A program made the position numbers and the translations under genes. Of a DNA stretch of 64,000 bases, positions 23,691 through 36,128 are shown in pieces. Source of the DNA: Tetracladium setigerum (lineage: Eukaryota; Ascomycota; Leotiomycetes; Helotiales); assembly GCA_031472005.1 (NCBI GenBank), contig PZJY01000005.1, positions 2,232,001 to 2,296,000 of the forward strand, in the 5' to 3' direction. The notes beneath the pieces are model-generated. The model was not told where the DNA came from. It did no database searches and saw only the letters and a program-made list of their open reading frames with translations. Within the stretch, counting starts at the first letter, position 1; every line of letters starts with the position of its first letter.

Positions 23691-24514
23691 GGTGGATCGC
23701 GATGCCGTCCGTCCCTTGGACTGAACTCACCGGTCACGCCTTGATATTGTAGCCGATTGTGGGTAAGCGGTGAGTGCTATACAGTATTCATCTGTATTAG
23801 AGTGTAATTGAAGCATTAGAGGATTGTCCTGGACAGTGCGTTTTGGTAGTGTCATTTGGTGGTGTCGTCAAATAATGTGATCAGCGGATGCCGTCCTGTA
23901 CGGTACAGTAGGTACGTACCCAAAAACTCCCAGCCTAAGGCGACCTGGCAACTGGGATCTCCACATCCTCCGCATCCCCACATCGTCTCGGCATCATGAC
24001 TCGAGCAGAGGATTTCAGATTTCAGATTTTATATTCGAATATATCAATTCCATTTTCGAAGGAATCTTAAGAGTATCGCATAAGCGAATTAGCGTTGCTA
24101 GTGGCTTTCTATTGGATATATTTGTTGATATTTTTGCCGTCGTCACATGAATCATTAAGGGTTGCTGTGGGGGTTCCATTCACGAAGTACGGCTATCAGA
24201 CTTCCCCAAACTTATACTTCTAGTGATATCAGACTTCGAATGCTGCATTGCTATAACTATCTGTAACTCTCAATTTCTGTCTTTGAATAAACAGGCTCTC
24301 AGCAGTATTCTTTGGTATTTCCTTTGCATTTTCAAAAGCTCCAAACTCAAATTCCACATTGTTCGGAGTCTGAACGCCGTGCTCCGTATTCATACCAGAA
24401 CCTCCCAAATTGCTGCCCACAATAATTTTTCCCAGCAGATTGCAACAAGCAGCTTACACCAGATACTCTCGAGCTGTAGGCCAGACAAATCCTGCACAAA
24501 GGGCTCATAACAAT
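23691..24514. other. Gap between the two regulator halves
   Basis: About 820 bp of AT-rich sequence. A 63-codon minus-strand frame at 24229-24420 (TPNNVEFEFGAFENAKE) looks more protein-like than chance and might be an extra 3' exon of the zinc-cluster gene. No other coding signal; an ATTTCAG triplet repeat sits near 24008. Confidence 0.45.
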
Positions 24515-25704
24515 CTAAAAATATCTATGCCACTCCTCCAGAGACTTTTGTCGACTCTCTTTTGGCTGACGAATGGCGCTCGGGACTGTGGAACTGTGGT
24601 AGTTATGTGGAAGCGGCGATGAAATTTCCATTCCCATTGCCATTGCCTCTTGCTCTGGGACTGCATACATGCTGGAAGCATGCTCATTGCCCAGCTGATG
24701 GATGTTGCCCATTGTACTACCATCATCTAGACTTGTTGCATCTGCTCCTATATTCGTTCCCATGCTCTCATCGTGTATATGATGATGTGGAGAGAACCCT
24801 GGACCAAGCTGCTCACCAGAGAATAGCCCGTTAGTTCCTACATTGTCCTGATTGGTGACTAGAGGAAACCCTTCGCTTGTCGAATGTCTGACCTGGTGTT
24901 GGTTATCGCCCTGCTCATCGCCAATATTTAGAGAGTCGCTTTGATGTGTGGTAGCTTGTTCCTCATTTTGAAGATACGATGCTGGCTGCCACTGACGCTC
25001 TGTCGCTTGATAGTCTGAGAAATTATCAGGCGGATCTGACCGTGGCTCCTGTATTTTGCAAATCCGCAGTTTCTCCTGCAGCCAAACACGTCGTTGCTCT
25101 CCTGAGATCAATGGAAATTGTTTCCATTCTTCCACTTTTGCGTCCTTATTTTGAGAGATGCTGTGTTCTGCGAAGGAGTAGCGAGATTCAACATTTTGAT
25201 GGTCGGTCCCATGGATTGGGAAGTTGACAGCAGACAGGGCCTCAAAGAGTGCTGTCTCTGTCTCGAGCAGCCGCTGTTCCAAGCTAGATATATATCCAGT
25301 TGGGATTCCGCTGTGACAAGTGGTTGTCAACGACGTTTCTTAGCACTAGAAACCGAATAGCTCAAAGAGAGTACGAACCGTTTATTTCCTTGTGGATATT
25401 GGCATTGGATTCCACCGGAGCTACATGGAGAGCAAGCTGGTCTGCTCGGCAATCAGAGTTTTGAACAACCCCCTCCTCATCAAACAAGATTCAGACTGTG
25501 AGGGGAGCCAGACTCACAACTTGCGGTCACACTATGTAGTTTGTATTAGTGAATTATCTCGAACTCATCGGCGACTTTTATTTCTCACCCTACATTTCTT
25601 TGCGCGACAATGCTCACAAGCGATGGAATTGAAGGCCTCCTAGAAAATTGGGTGCATCAGCAAGGGCTTGGCTGTATGCTTCCAGAAGCCTGTTAACCCA
25701 CCAT
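24515..25704 (-). CDS. Zn(II)2Cys6 DNA-binding protein without fungal_trans domain
   Basis: Seen: exons 25702-25704, 25589-25639, 25518-25531, 25379-25441 and 24515-25310 (minus strand), 308 residues. The cluster is assembled across introns: ACEHCRAKKCR / CDRK / LPACSPC / SSGGIQC, spacing C-x2-C-x6-C-x5-C-x2-C-x6-C, then YPQGNKRGIPTGYISSLEQRLLETETALFEAL, a linker plus coiled coil typical of this class. The first exon appears to be only the ATG, because the frame before EAFNSIACEHC has a stop at a TTTCTAG acceptor. The rest is Gln/His/Ser-rich linker ending RQKSLEEWHRYF. No fungal_trans domain follows; the next minus-strand gene has one but no zinc cluster. Probably half of a split or mis-modelled regulator. 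The intron 25311-25378 uses a weak GTTCGT donor. Confidence 0.75.
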
Positions 25705-26505
25705 AATTCATCAGCCAATGAGACGCAATCCCAGGGACAACGAGCTCTCAGAAACCCCGGTTGAGATGATCCATTTTTGTGATGTTGAAGTCGAGAACCG
25801 GACCTTCGAAAGTGCGGGAAGTGCGGGGATGAAGAATCCCCAAGTGCATATCAGCGGAGTCTTGTTTGTCCGGCGGATGGTTGTCGGAAGTTTATTGAAA
25901 GAGGAGTCGCATTGAGCACAATGTGGACTAAAAAGAAGTCACACTGATAAGTGCGTATCATCATGACTTATATAGAAGACGAAATTGTAGGGTAGGTACC
26001 TAGTCATGATAGGAGGTTTGTAGGAAGGGAAGGGAGAATTGTCTGGTTAGATCTTGGCAATCGATTAGCTAATCGAGAAATGAAACCTTGAATTTATATC
26101 AGGGCTGAAATCTCAAGGAATGGGAAAGCTGACAAATTAATTTTACGAAGACGGGGATTTTATGTGAGTTATTACCTACCTACCGCGTAGATGGTGTTCC
26201 CAAAGGAGGGTAATTGAAACCCGGTGCCCCTTGAGTCTCCTCTGTAATAGGAGGTATATACGATTTTACTTGCCTAGCGCTTCAAACCCCTGCTGGTCAG
26301 CTCCGTCCAAACTGACAATGAGAGAGATGTCCGAAGGACTGAGATCACGTCTCATACAGCATCACTTTGTCACACAAAAATGTTTGTCAACAGCAGGTAA
26401 TTTTCACCAGCTTCTTCGCCATCGAATAGCCAGTAGTTGAGCGCTGCAGAGTTGTTGCCATACTCGTCATCTCACTAGACCTGGACCTGTGCTAGCCTTG
26501 TTACG
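25705..26505. other. Shared upstream region of two divergent regulators
   Basis: About 800 bp between the minus-strand zinc-cluster gene and the plus-strand C6 regulator. No coding signal. A possible common promoter. Confidence 0.5.
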
Positions 26506-28417
26506 ATGCGGCCACAACCACACGATGAAGGCCATTCAGCGTCAACACCACGACAGAGGAGAGCATCGAAGCCAAAGGTCAGAAGTGGTTGCGTAACCTG
26601 CAAGTATGATCATTTTATCAAAGGTTGTCAAGAAAAAAGGTAACATAAATTAGGACTCGACGAATGAAATGTGACGAGGAAAAGCCTACTTGTTCAAATT
26701 GTTTACGGTCAAGAAGGACGTGTAAATACGTATCAAAACCTACAGGTTTCATTCAATATCATGTCCTCGCACCCGCTCATTCGGAACGATCGTCGTGTCT
26801 CATTAAAAACCCGAGCTTTTCGTTATTCATGTCTGAACAAGAGCTTCGCTATTTCAATGTCTTCCAACACCAAACGGCTGGTACACTCTCTGGTTTTTTC
26901 ACATCCGATTTGTGGGTAAGGTAATTCTCCAATGCTGTGAGCAGAATCCCGAGATTAGGGCCTGTGTGATTGCCATTGGTGCATTGGATCAGACTCTGGA
27001 ATCTTCTCATCATGCCTACCGCATGGACCTGAATGGAGTCCGGAGTTCAAATACTTTTGATGGAAACCTCCCACATGCCGGGTCCGAACATCATCGATTC
27101 GCGCTTGGCCAGTATGGTCGCGCAATCAAGCAGCTAAGGGCGTCCTTGTTGAAGGAGAATCCTGATGCTCGGTCTGCGGTAATTGGGTGCGTTCTGACGG
27201 CTTGCTTTGAAGCTCTGCATGGAGATTTTCCTTCGGCAATCCTCCAAGTCCGAAATGGACTCAAATTAATCCGCTGCTATTTCCCCGCTGGGACAAAAGG
27301 AATGGCGTCCAGATTAGGTATGCAGATGAGCATCATTATTCTCTGGTCTCTTCTCCTGGGACAGGCATTTCAAGATTGTTTCTTCTTGTTACTTTCAAAT
27401 TGAGTAGCCTCTCGGAAATCTCCAAATGATCTACACTAATCACCCCTCAATTAACAGGAAGTAAAACCGATATTCATGAAATTCTCCAATTCTTCGACAG
27501 AATGGATAATGACAGTATATTCGTAAGTATTGGCCGCCAAGTGTCTGGTTTGATCAAACACTCTCTACGCTACTAACTCCACTTCATAGCTCAAAGACTT
27601 AGCACCGGTCAACGCTGTTCAAGGAACCAGGCCTGTCATCCCCCGAGATTCAATCAATAATATGCCAGCTGCGTTCAGCTCTTTACAAGAAGCGCAAGCG
27701 TATTTTGAGTTTTATCTGAAAACTTTCCTACGCTGGATTGCCTATCAACTGGCATGGTCTTCAAAAGAGAATAATGAGACGACCCAAAGAGAGCCCCCAA
27801 CATCGCAACCACCACCATTTGCTGAGGAAAAAGCAGTTTACATGCAAGCTTTCGCCAAATGGCACAAATCGTTTTTGCCGCTACTTAATTCATATTCGAA
27901 GGATTCAAAAGACTACCCCGCATTGCTAGCGCTTGATATCAGACTGAAAAGTCTGGACACTTCGTTGGGCGTAACTCATTTTCATGGGGATGTGGACTAT
28001 GATGATCTCACGCCACAATTTCAGGAAGTACTCAATATTACCAAACGACTTGCAAAGTACGAATCAGGAACGACACAACCCACCAACTTCTCACCCGACT
28101 GGACACTTATTTCTTATTCCATTGGAGCAACACACAGGTGCCGAAATCCGTGCGTACGGAGGCAAGCAATCGAGATATTGGAGGCGCGAAAACGGAGAGA
28201 AGGCGTTGATGATGGCTGGCCGACGTCTAAAATCGCACGAATACAGTTGAACTTTGAAGAATCTGGGTTGATGTCTGAAATAATACCAGAGGAAGCTCGA
28301 CTGGTTGGGTTGAGGACGTCGAATGATGCTGTGAAGAGGGAGGGATACCTGACATATCTTACAAAGAATGCAAAGACTGGAGGATATACCCACCACCAAA
28401 TATCCTTCTTCTGGTAG
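26506..28417 (+). CDS. Zn(II)2Cys6 transcription factor (DUF3468-like), with an apparent 1-nt deletion near 26915
   Basis: Seen: exons 26506-26603, 26654-27317, 27458-27522 and 27590-28417. The zinc cluster is canonical: SGCVTCK / TRRMKCDEEKPTCSNCLRSRRTCKY. Family segments follow: SEQELRYFNVFQHQTAGTLSGF, RACVIAIGALDQTLE, YGRAIKQLRASLL, and a C-terminal half with FYLKTFLRWIAYQ. In exon 2 the frame ending FFTSDLW meets a stop a few codons on, while the next frame resumes with KVILQCCEQNPEIRA; only one base is missing, in TGGG (26912-26915) or AAGG (26918-26921). A 29-nt intron there is too short to believe. With one base added the exons sum to 552 codons. Nuclear regulator; targets unknown. The intron of 140 bp (27318-27457) is unusually long here. 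Confidence 0.8.
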
Positions 28418-28870
28418 CCGGCAAATGAAAACGAATCTGGCTTAAATTTGAAGTATGAATCGATCACAATATTGATGAGGGATGTTTTGTCCGAAGTTTG
28501 ACGTTTGATACACGGTGAAAAGTAAGAGTCAGAAGTCAACATGGGGGCTGAGATGCAAATACTTCTGAATGGTTGGATCAACACAAGGTAAGCTGCAGTG
28601 TTCCAAAGCATTCCAAGGATTCACAATCCTTCGACCGACCGAGTATCAGTACCTCAGCCTTAGATTCATCACATTATTTTTATTGGCTTATACTCCATCA
28701 GGCATGCAGGCTACTCGGTGGGAGCCTCTGCCTAAAGCTACCCCGCTATCTCAACCACAATTATATCAACCTCATTGTGTTTGAATTCCATTCCAACTTC
28801 TTTTTGTTCTTTAAATATTGTCTAGGAATCTTTTCTACCACAAAATCTCACGAAAAATCAAGTTCGCTAA
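28418..28870. other. Intergenic, about 450 bp
   Basis: 3' flank of the C6 regulator and promoter/leader of the AAA+ gene. Nothing else seen. Confidence 0.5.
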
Positions 28871-31506
28871 ATGAATCACCAACGCTCGCCAACCTCAGGA
28901 GGTCCATTCCAGCCACCTTCTCACTCTCGAAGACCACCACCACCCATCATTCTTCCATACAACGGCCGACTTCCTTCGGGCAGAGGAGGACGGAGACCTC
29001 AACGAGGGCTTCCCATGGGATTTCAACCACCTCACGGAATGCCATATAACCTTCCACCTCCACCTCCACCTCCACCTCCATTCTACCCTACTCCACCTGC
29101 CCCTCTGCCTTTCACAGGTCGACCAGTAGTTGCACGACGAGAAGGCTACGAAACAATGGCTACAGAGAAAGCAGCAATGGATGTTCTCGCCACGTCTCTC
29201 GGATTGAAGATCGTTGATGATGAGATCAATTCCTCATCCGACAGCGAGGATTCCGTTACATCGAAGGACGCACAGGAAGCCGCAGAACAGATTCAGAAAA
29301 AGAAGCTTGAAAATGCTCCGGCTGGTTCGATTACCGAGATCAAGAGCTTGTATCAAGGCCCCTTCGATTATCAAGGCCGAGCACAGTGGATCGACCGAAT
29401 TCCCGATGATGTGGAAGAAGCTGCTGAGAATGAGGAAACTGCCAAATACGCACTGGTGGTCCGCAAAAAGAAGTGTTTCGACGGACGACGAAAGTTTGAT
29501 CTCGACTCGATTCTCATCAACAGTCCTGAGTTGAAGACCATCCTTGGCAAGGTGTTTGACGGATACCCAGGTGTCACCTGTGAACTCAAGCGACTGGTTT
29601 TTGAATGTCCATTTGCTCCTTTCGTTCATCGCTGGCCAGAGTTCTCTGAGGCAGTGAAGAAGGAACGTGATCCGGTGGCTAAGGAACATCTTGATCTTCT
29701 CCATGGTCTGCTGCGGGAGGAGTTACAAGACACTATTAAAGCCATTGAAGATTATCTCGTGCATGGCGTTATGACTTTCGAACATCTTTGGGCTCTATTC
29801 CATCCTGGTGCAGCGGTTTACACCTTGAGAAGTGGCTCTGCAGCTGCATTGACATTTGTCAGTGGAGCTTATGCTAAAACTGATAGTGGTGATTCATTCC
29901 AAATGATTCTCGAGTCCATTGGTAGGTCATGAATGCATATTCACACCACTCACCTTCTTAATCCTCCTTTAAGTACCCCCAGATGTTGCCCATGCTAACC
30001 CAAATTCTCGCAAACAGGAAATTCAGGCAATGTCTGCGGCAGAATTCTGGAGAATGTAGACATCTTTGCATTTTCTGGGACACGACCAATCGGCCAGCTA
30101 ACTTCATGCCCTCTCTCATTCCACCCTGAAAAGGAAAGGATCAGGAACGAATTGGTCGAACGAGGCAGGAAGTATGCGTCATTAGCTGGATACCACTATA
30201 AAGGGTATGTCACAACTACTGCTCGAGAAACTTTCCAAACTGACATTTCAACAGTTACGATGGCATTGCTTTTTCGTGGGACTCCCGCGGAAAGCAGATT
30301 CCTCTCACTGTAGGTTCAGATCCCATATCAAGCTCAAAATTGCATACTGAATTTTCACAGGTGACCGGAAGAATCATCATCGATGCCGAAGCATTTGATC
30401 GATTCAACCCCGACAGAATGGAGTGTTTCAACGATCTCAAAGAAGAGGACTTCACAAGATCCGATGTCCCAATCATCAGCGAACAGAAGCCCGATCGACC
30501 AGGAACACAGACCGGCTTCGATGTGATCCAGGTCAGCCCTGGACGTCAACTTACCGACGAAGCCCATTTGATCTGCAAAGCAACCGTTACAGGCTATTCT
30601 CTCAAACTCAAGAAATGGCGTAAGCTTCCCTATTCCCAACTTTGAGACCTACCAGGGACTAACATCAACAGTATCATTTTTCGTCGACAGCATCGAAGAC
30701 ATCGAATGGAACGACACGGCTTTCGACACGCTCGTCCTCCCCCACGACACCAAAGATCTCCTCATGTCCTTCGTCGAAAGCCAAATCTCGCACAAAGACA
30801 CCTTCGACGACGTAATCGAAGGCAAAGGCAAAGGAATCATCATGCTCCTCTCCGGCCCACCAGGCGTAGGCAAAACACTCACGGCCGAGTCCGTGGCCGA
30901 AAGCATGCACATCCCCCTCTACATGATGAGCGCAGGCGATCTCGGCACGCGTCCCAATGAAATCGAGAACAATCTGCAAGATATCCTCGAAATGGTGGCG
31001 AAGTGGAACGCCATTCTACTACTGGATGAATGTGATGTCTTCCTTGAGGAACGCACGACGCATGAACTCGAACGCAACAAGCTCGTTTCCATCTTCCTGC
31101 GTACACTGGAGTACTACGAGGGGATACTATTCCTGACTACCAACAGAGTCGGTCACATGGATGCTGCCTTCCAGTCGCGCATTCACGTCTCGCTCGCTTA
31201 TCCCGATCTCGACACCATCTCGCGCCGTAAGATCTGGTGTAACTTCTTGAAGTTGAAGGGCGAGAAGAGCGAGATCTCGGAGAGGGATTTGGATATTTTG
31301 GCTGAGGTCAAGTTGAATGGGAGACAGATTAAGAATGTGATCAAGACAGCTTACTTGCTGAGTTTGAGGAAGAAGGCGCCGCTGAGGTTAGAGAATATTA
31401 GAACGGTCTTGGCGGTAAGTTGTCTCGTCTTGTCGTGAACCTTTTTGGTGGGATATATGCTGATGATTACTGAACCTAGATTGAGGGACGACGACCGGAT
31501 TGTTGA
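28871..31506 (+). CDS. AAA+ ATPase with N-terminal proline-rich and DUF7025-like region
   Basis: Seen: exons 28871-29921, 30018-30204, 30255-30309, 30361-30619, 30672-31414 and 31480-31506, 773 residues. The N-terminus is proline-rich, including a run of nine prolines, then a conserved middle region (FVHRWPEFSEAV, VMTFEHLWALFHPGA) seen in a large fungal AAA family. The C-terminal ATPase has Walker A GPPGVGKT, Walker B ILLLDECDVF, sensor FLTTNR and an arginine-finger segment AAFQSRIH. Known: these proteins use ATP to remodel substrates; the cellular job of this fungal family is not established. Intron 30310-30360 is 51 nt, a multiple of three and free of stops, so retention would add 17 residues. 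The alternative is that it is coding; splicing gives the better fit (LTVTGRIIIDAEAF). Confidence 0.9.
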
Positions 31507-34500
31507 GCTGGTTAGTCTACGCTTGATTAGGATGCTGTAGGATCAAGAGCTTTTGTCCCTTCTTTGCCCCAGTTGTAGCCTGTCGGAGTTACCGAGATTT
31601 AATGAAACAACGATTTTATGAGTGATTAGCACTTGCCTCCTCCATCTTTGATTTCTTTCTTTCCGATGTGTTTTGCCCATGTCACACCCACTACAGAGCG
31701 AGCGAGTATGCACCATTCTACCCTACTACTTTCCAGCACTGAATTTATAGGTGTCCCAATCCAACAGACAACGACTTCCACAACAACGTATCTAGTACAC
31801 CACCGGTGTAACTTCTTTCTCAAAGCCACTGCTCTTCCTTTGCATTTGTGTCCTCTGTGTGACCTACAGTAGTGTGAAGGCTGACAAGTGACTGGCGATG
31901 CCATGCTTCTCCATCCCTGACCTGCCTACTCAGCTGAAGGTTTGATACTCTGTAGAGGCAGTCTGACAGATAAGATGAGATGAAATTGACAAGGGCCCTG
32001 ACAGACAACGTACAGATGTAATCCAACGTCAATCAACACAACATTCTAGCCGAGAGAATCAAATGCTCCTCGCATAAATCAAGCATGGAAATGAGTCCAA
32101 TGACATACATAACTGCCCCTCGTAGAGTGTATCCAGGGAGATGTGCATCCTACTCACATGCTGCCCGTGAAGTTCCTCTTGTCTCAAGCCGATTCCTTGG
32201 ATCCGGCTACATTCAGCAGGATAGCTGTGTCTCAACGATGATTTCTCTCCTGGGTGCAGGAATTTGATTCTGAGGGACGGATTGCGATTTCTGATCACCT
32301 GGGTATGACCTGGTAGATCTCATGCCGTCTCATCGTCTCTTCATTACCAATCCATTGATAAGAAGCAAACGAGTCCCAAGTATTCCTAACCCAAGTTTAG
32401 AATTCCTAATTCTCTCCATCCACCCAGCAAATCAAAATCCGAAATATCGGATCTTCTTGAAAGCGTCAGTCAGGTTCAACCTTGCAACTCGCTTCCGCGC
32501 TCGTTGGGACTTGGGGTTTTCAACCCTTCCCACCCCATTTTTGGGTTCGGGTTCGACTTCTCGAGGCCTGATCCCGACACTTTTTTTTGTCAGTGCCGGC
32601 CACTTCAATGCGCTGGAGAGCTGGGCTGGGAACAGCGAAACATCCCAGGAGTTCGGGCATGACATCGACAGACAGAGGACCAGACGGATGAGGCCCCGAG
32701 AGACCTAATCATGCAGTATTCTTATTATTGCAGAAAGAAATGCAGAGAGAAGAGTCGCAGACCGACCCAGCAGAAGCATTGCCAACGCATTGATGCCAGT
32801 GCGAGCTTGTGCTTCGGGTTCTGCTTGTGCTTTAGCTTCAGTATGCACGCTGCGGGAGTCGCCTAGAGTTGTCGGGTGGTGATTCGAGACTCGTGTTATT
32901 GATTTGTGTTTATTGGAATTTTGAGGCATTGGCTCATCGAGTTGAGAAGGAAAGGTCAAAGTGGTGAGTCCAGACCTCGATGAAAATGTCTCTTAAAAGG
33001 ATTAAAGTTAAGGTACAGACCTAAAGACGCACTGTGAGAATAATGGCGTGCGTCCGGCGCGGTACGAATCGCCGCCATCACAGAAGGAAGAGAAAGAAGG
33101 TACTGAAGGAGATATACGGGCCGATGCGCACCACCAACACCAAACTCGAGCTTTGTTGATGTTTCAGTCCATGAGTAAGTAGTAAGTACGGAGTAGTGCT
33201 AAATTTAGCTGGGATGGCTTTTATGAATTTGTGCACCATTTCTCGATTCTTTTTGCCTTTTTCGATTTTCTTTTCTGTAATAAAAATTAACAATGTGGGT
33301 TGATTGAGCGGGTGGGTGGCCATGCCTCATTGGTGAAGAATCTCTCTTCGAGCATTCATTCCCTTCCTTCTGTGGGGGCATCCGCCAAGATCCCATCGCT
33401 TTTTCTCCTGAGTGGATGCTTTACGATGTCTCTGTTTTGTGGACAGGTTCCCAAGATCCAACACGGCCGTGGCTTTTCTTTTTTGCTTTTTGTATGCAGT
33501 GCATCACTCGGTAGAAGATTGCCTAGGTTTGAACGGTGAAAAAAAGGAAAGGCTAGACTAATGTTTCTGGAAGGATACGGTGTCAGATCTTTAAAATTGA
33601 AGATGGAGTTTTGAAGAGCAGGAAGATTGAGCTCTGTGACACAAGGTACGATCCCGTCCAGGCCTCTGCCGTACAAAGGTTCAAATCAATAATGATGCTG
33701 TTCTGTCCTATGCTTGTTTCTTTCTCAAGAGTCAGACTGTTAATCTCCAACTCATTTCTCGACTCGTACTTCCGTCTTTTTACCTTTCTTTGCCCTTGGA
33801 GCTTCCTCTCCCAGCACTTTCAGCAAGCGAGGTATTGGGGTAATTGTGGATTATTTTGTCTTGCTTTTGGTCTGTTGTCTCAGCCGACTCCCCGAAGCAT
33901 GCACCAGTTCTCATCTTTGACAGCGCCACTTTTTGTGGACTTTGCTGCCACTGCGGCGGGCTGATCCGGATTTTCCACTTTCCAGTCCATTTCCAGTGTC
34001 CACAGTCCACACATCGATGGTGGGCTTCTGGATATGGATTTTGTGATCGAAAGGTTTTGGCGGTGATGGTGTTGTGCAACAGTGTAACTCGTTCGATCGT
34101 ATTTTTGATGTCTCTCCATACGAGGTTTTTGGGTTTGAATATGTCGAACTTTTGGTTCAGAAAGAGGATTCACTTATTCACTAAAAGATGAAAAATGGTT
34201 TTGTTGTCTCAAGTTTATTGATGAGAATCCGCGGAAAGCTGGCTAGTTAGTGCTCACCCGAGCGGCTGGTATATGCAGAGAAAGATCCAGACCTTCCCGC
34301 AGAATTCTGGTAGTCATAGTTTTCTGTTGAAGGCAAGATCATCAACAAGTGATGGAAGTGGCTAAGGACACAACGTGTTTTCATCGTTTGGCCATGTGTT
34401 TTTTGTACGAAGTGTGACAGAGATTTCGAAGCACAACAGCTGTTTGGTAGCATGTTTGGTCCCGAACTTCCTGATTGAGTAGCGGTGGGCATCAATAAGG

Positions 34501-34880
34501 TGGAATACAAGGCAGTTGCTTAGCTGGAGAGTAGTAATTACTCTTATTAGTTTCCAACGAGCACGGCAAATAATCGCACAATAATCGACAGAGACGGAAG
34601 AAGTCTCGAAGACGCCTTGTCTTGAAGTTCTTTGTCTGTCTTTTGCATTCAACTTGCACAACTGCCACCAGGCAGGTTATCTCCCGTCTGCGGCGGGGTA
34701 TGAATCAGTGGGGTCAATCTCGCGATAGATCCACAGCCGGGAATCAAGTCCAAGCAAACCATGCTGGCTACCCACGGCCGTTCTCGCAAGGAGAATAAAT
34801 TTGAATGATTCGTGTAGGTGGAGGAAGAGGAGGTGTACGGAGTAGTTGGTGTAACAAGGACGGCTGGGTAGTAGTAAGTA

Positions 34881-34908
34881 GTTGAAGTTGAAGTTGAAGT
34901 TGCAAGTA
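34881..34908. repeat. Short tandem repeat (GTTGAA)4
   Basis: Four perfect GTTGAA units plus GTTG. Non-coding context. Confidence 0.9.
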
Positions 34909-36094
34909 TTGGTGCATAACCGGCAGTTTGCTCCCGTCATGTCAACTCAACTTCCCAATAGATAATCCAACTTATCCAGCACTCCCACCGGGATCGCATG
35001 TATGCAAATATTACCAATGCTCTACGAAGTACGGAGTACATCTTTCGCAGTACGAAAACACTTCGTAAAGTATCAATTCCCATGTCGCAAGTGTAGCCGG
35101 CCAACGCTGTTTTGGGGTTGCTCATCACCCGCAGTTCCCCAATTCTCTTCGCAAGCTCAACCGCTTCGTTGCATGGGGCCGTCCAGACTCTCCTGCTCTC
35201 CTGAGCCGCGAGGACAGAGCTTCCTCCTGGGATCAAGGGTGTTACAAACGCTTTTTGGACATGACCCGAGAACGTTAGGCGAAGTTGGTCTCGCCCAGGG
35301 CATGTGTGTGCTGCCATTGGCCATGAGCCTTTCTCCGGAGAGACCCTGCGCTCCCTCTCCTCGGAGTCGGTGCCATTTTCGTTGTGGGAGAGGAGGTTGA
35401 CTTTGAAGAATGGTACCACTTTCCCCCTAGCAGGCTAGTCTACAGTAGTAGAGTGCGAGCCTGTTCTGTAATCCGGAATCCGTAATCTTTACAGTAGTAG
35501 TGAAGACTTGATTCATTTCTGCAGCAGCCTTCGGACCTCTGAATCGAATTTGCCGCGCGCCTTTCATTGATCAGCCTGAGCCTTGATCAGCTTGAACACC
35601 ACCGCCGCCGTTGATCTCTTTGACCATGGGATATTAGCCTCTGTATCTCTGTCAACTCTCGCCCAATAATCGCCGATTCCGGTTCATCAGTTGTACCACC
35701 AGCAGCAGCCAGCTGGACGGAAAACAGTAGTCGCAGGAGCAGGTGGGTGGAGAGCGCATCTTTTGGGTGGTGACGGGTTTGTGGTTGTTTGGTCACCAGC
35801 GGCCCAAGGTTTGGGAGTGGGAGTGGAGTGGTTCTTTTTTGCCTGCATGCCCTGTCTTGCTCCTGCTCCACTCGCTCTAGTCTGTCTCTCCAGTGGCCTG
35901 TCCTGTCTATTATCAACCCCCGGTCTCCCCCGTTTGTGGTCCCCCCATTATTCTTCTTCTTCCCAGCTTCCCTCCTCCTCCTCGTCCTCCTCCCTCACGA
36001 CCTCAGCAACAAGCATCTCGCCCATTGTTCTCTTCGACGTCGGATTCATCGCCGTTGCAGCATCAGAAGAAGAGGTGGAAAAAAGTTGGGGATC

Positions 36095-36096
<2 letters not shown>

Positions 36097-36127
<31 letters not shown>
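36097..36127. repeat. CA dinucleotide microsatellite
   Basis: About 15 CA units, roughly 510 bp upstream of the start codon at 36636, inside the probable promoter or leader. Confidence 0.95.

Positions 36128-36128
<1 letters not shown>

Noticed and set aside
26913..26941. 29-nt intron to explain the break in the regulator
   Set aside because: It has GT...AG ends but is far below the smallest credible intron in this window (about 42 bp) and removes conserved residues.
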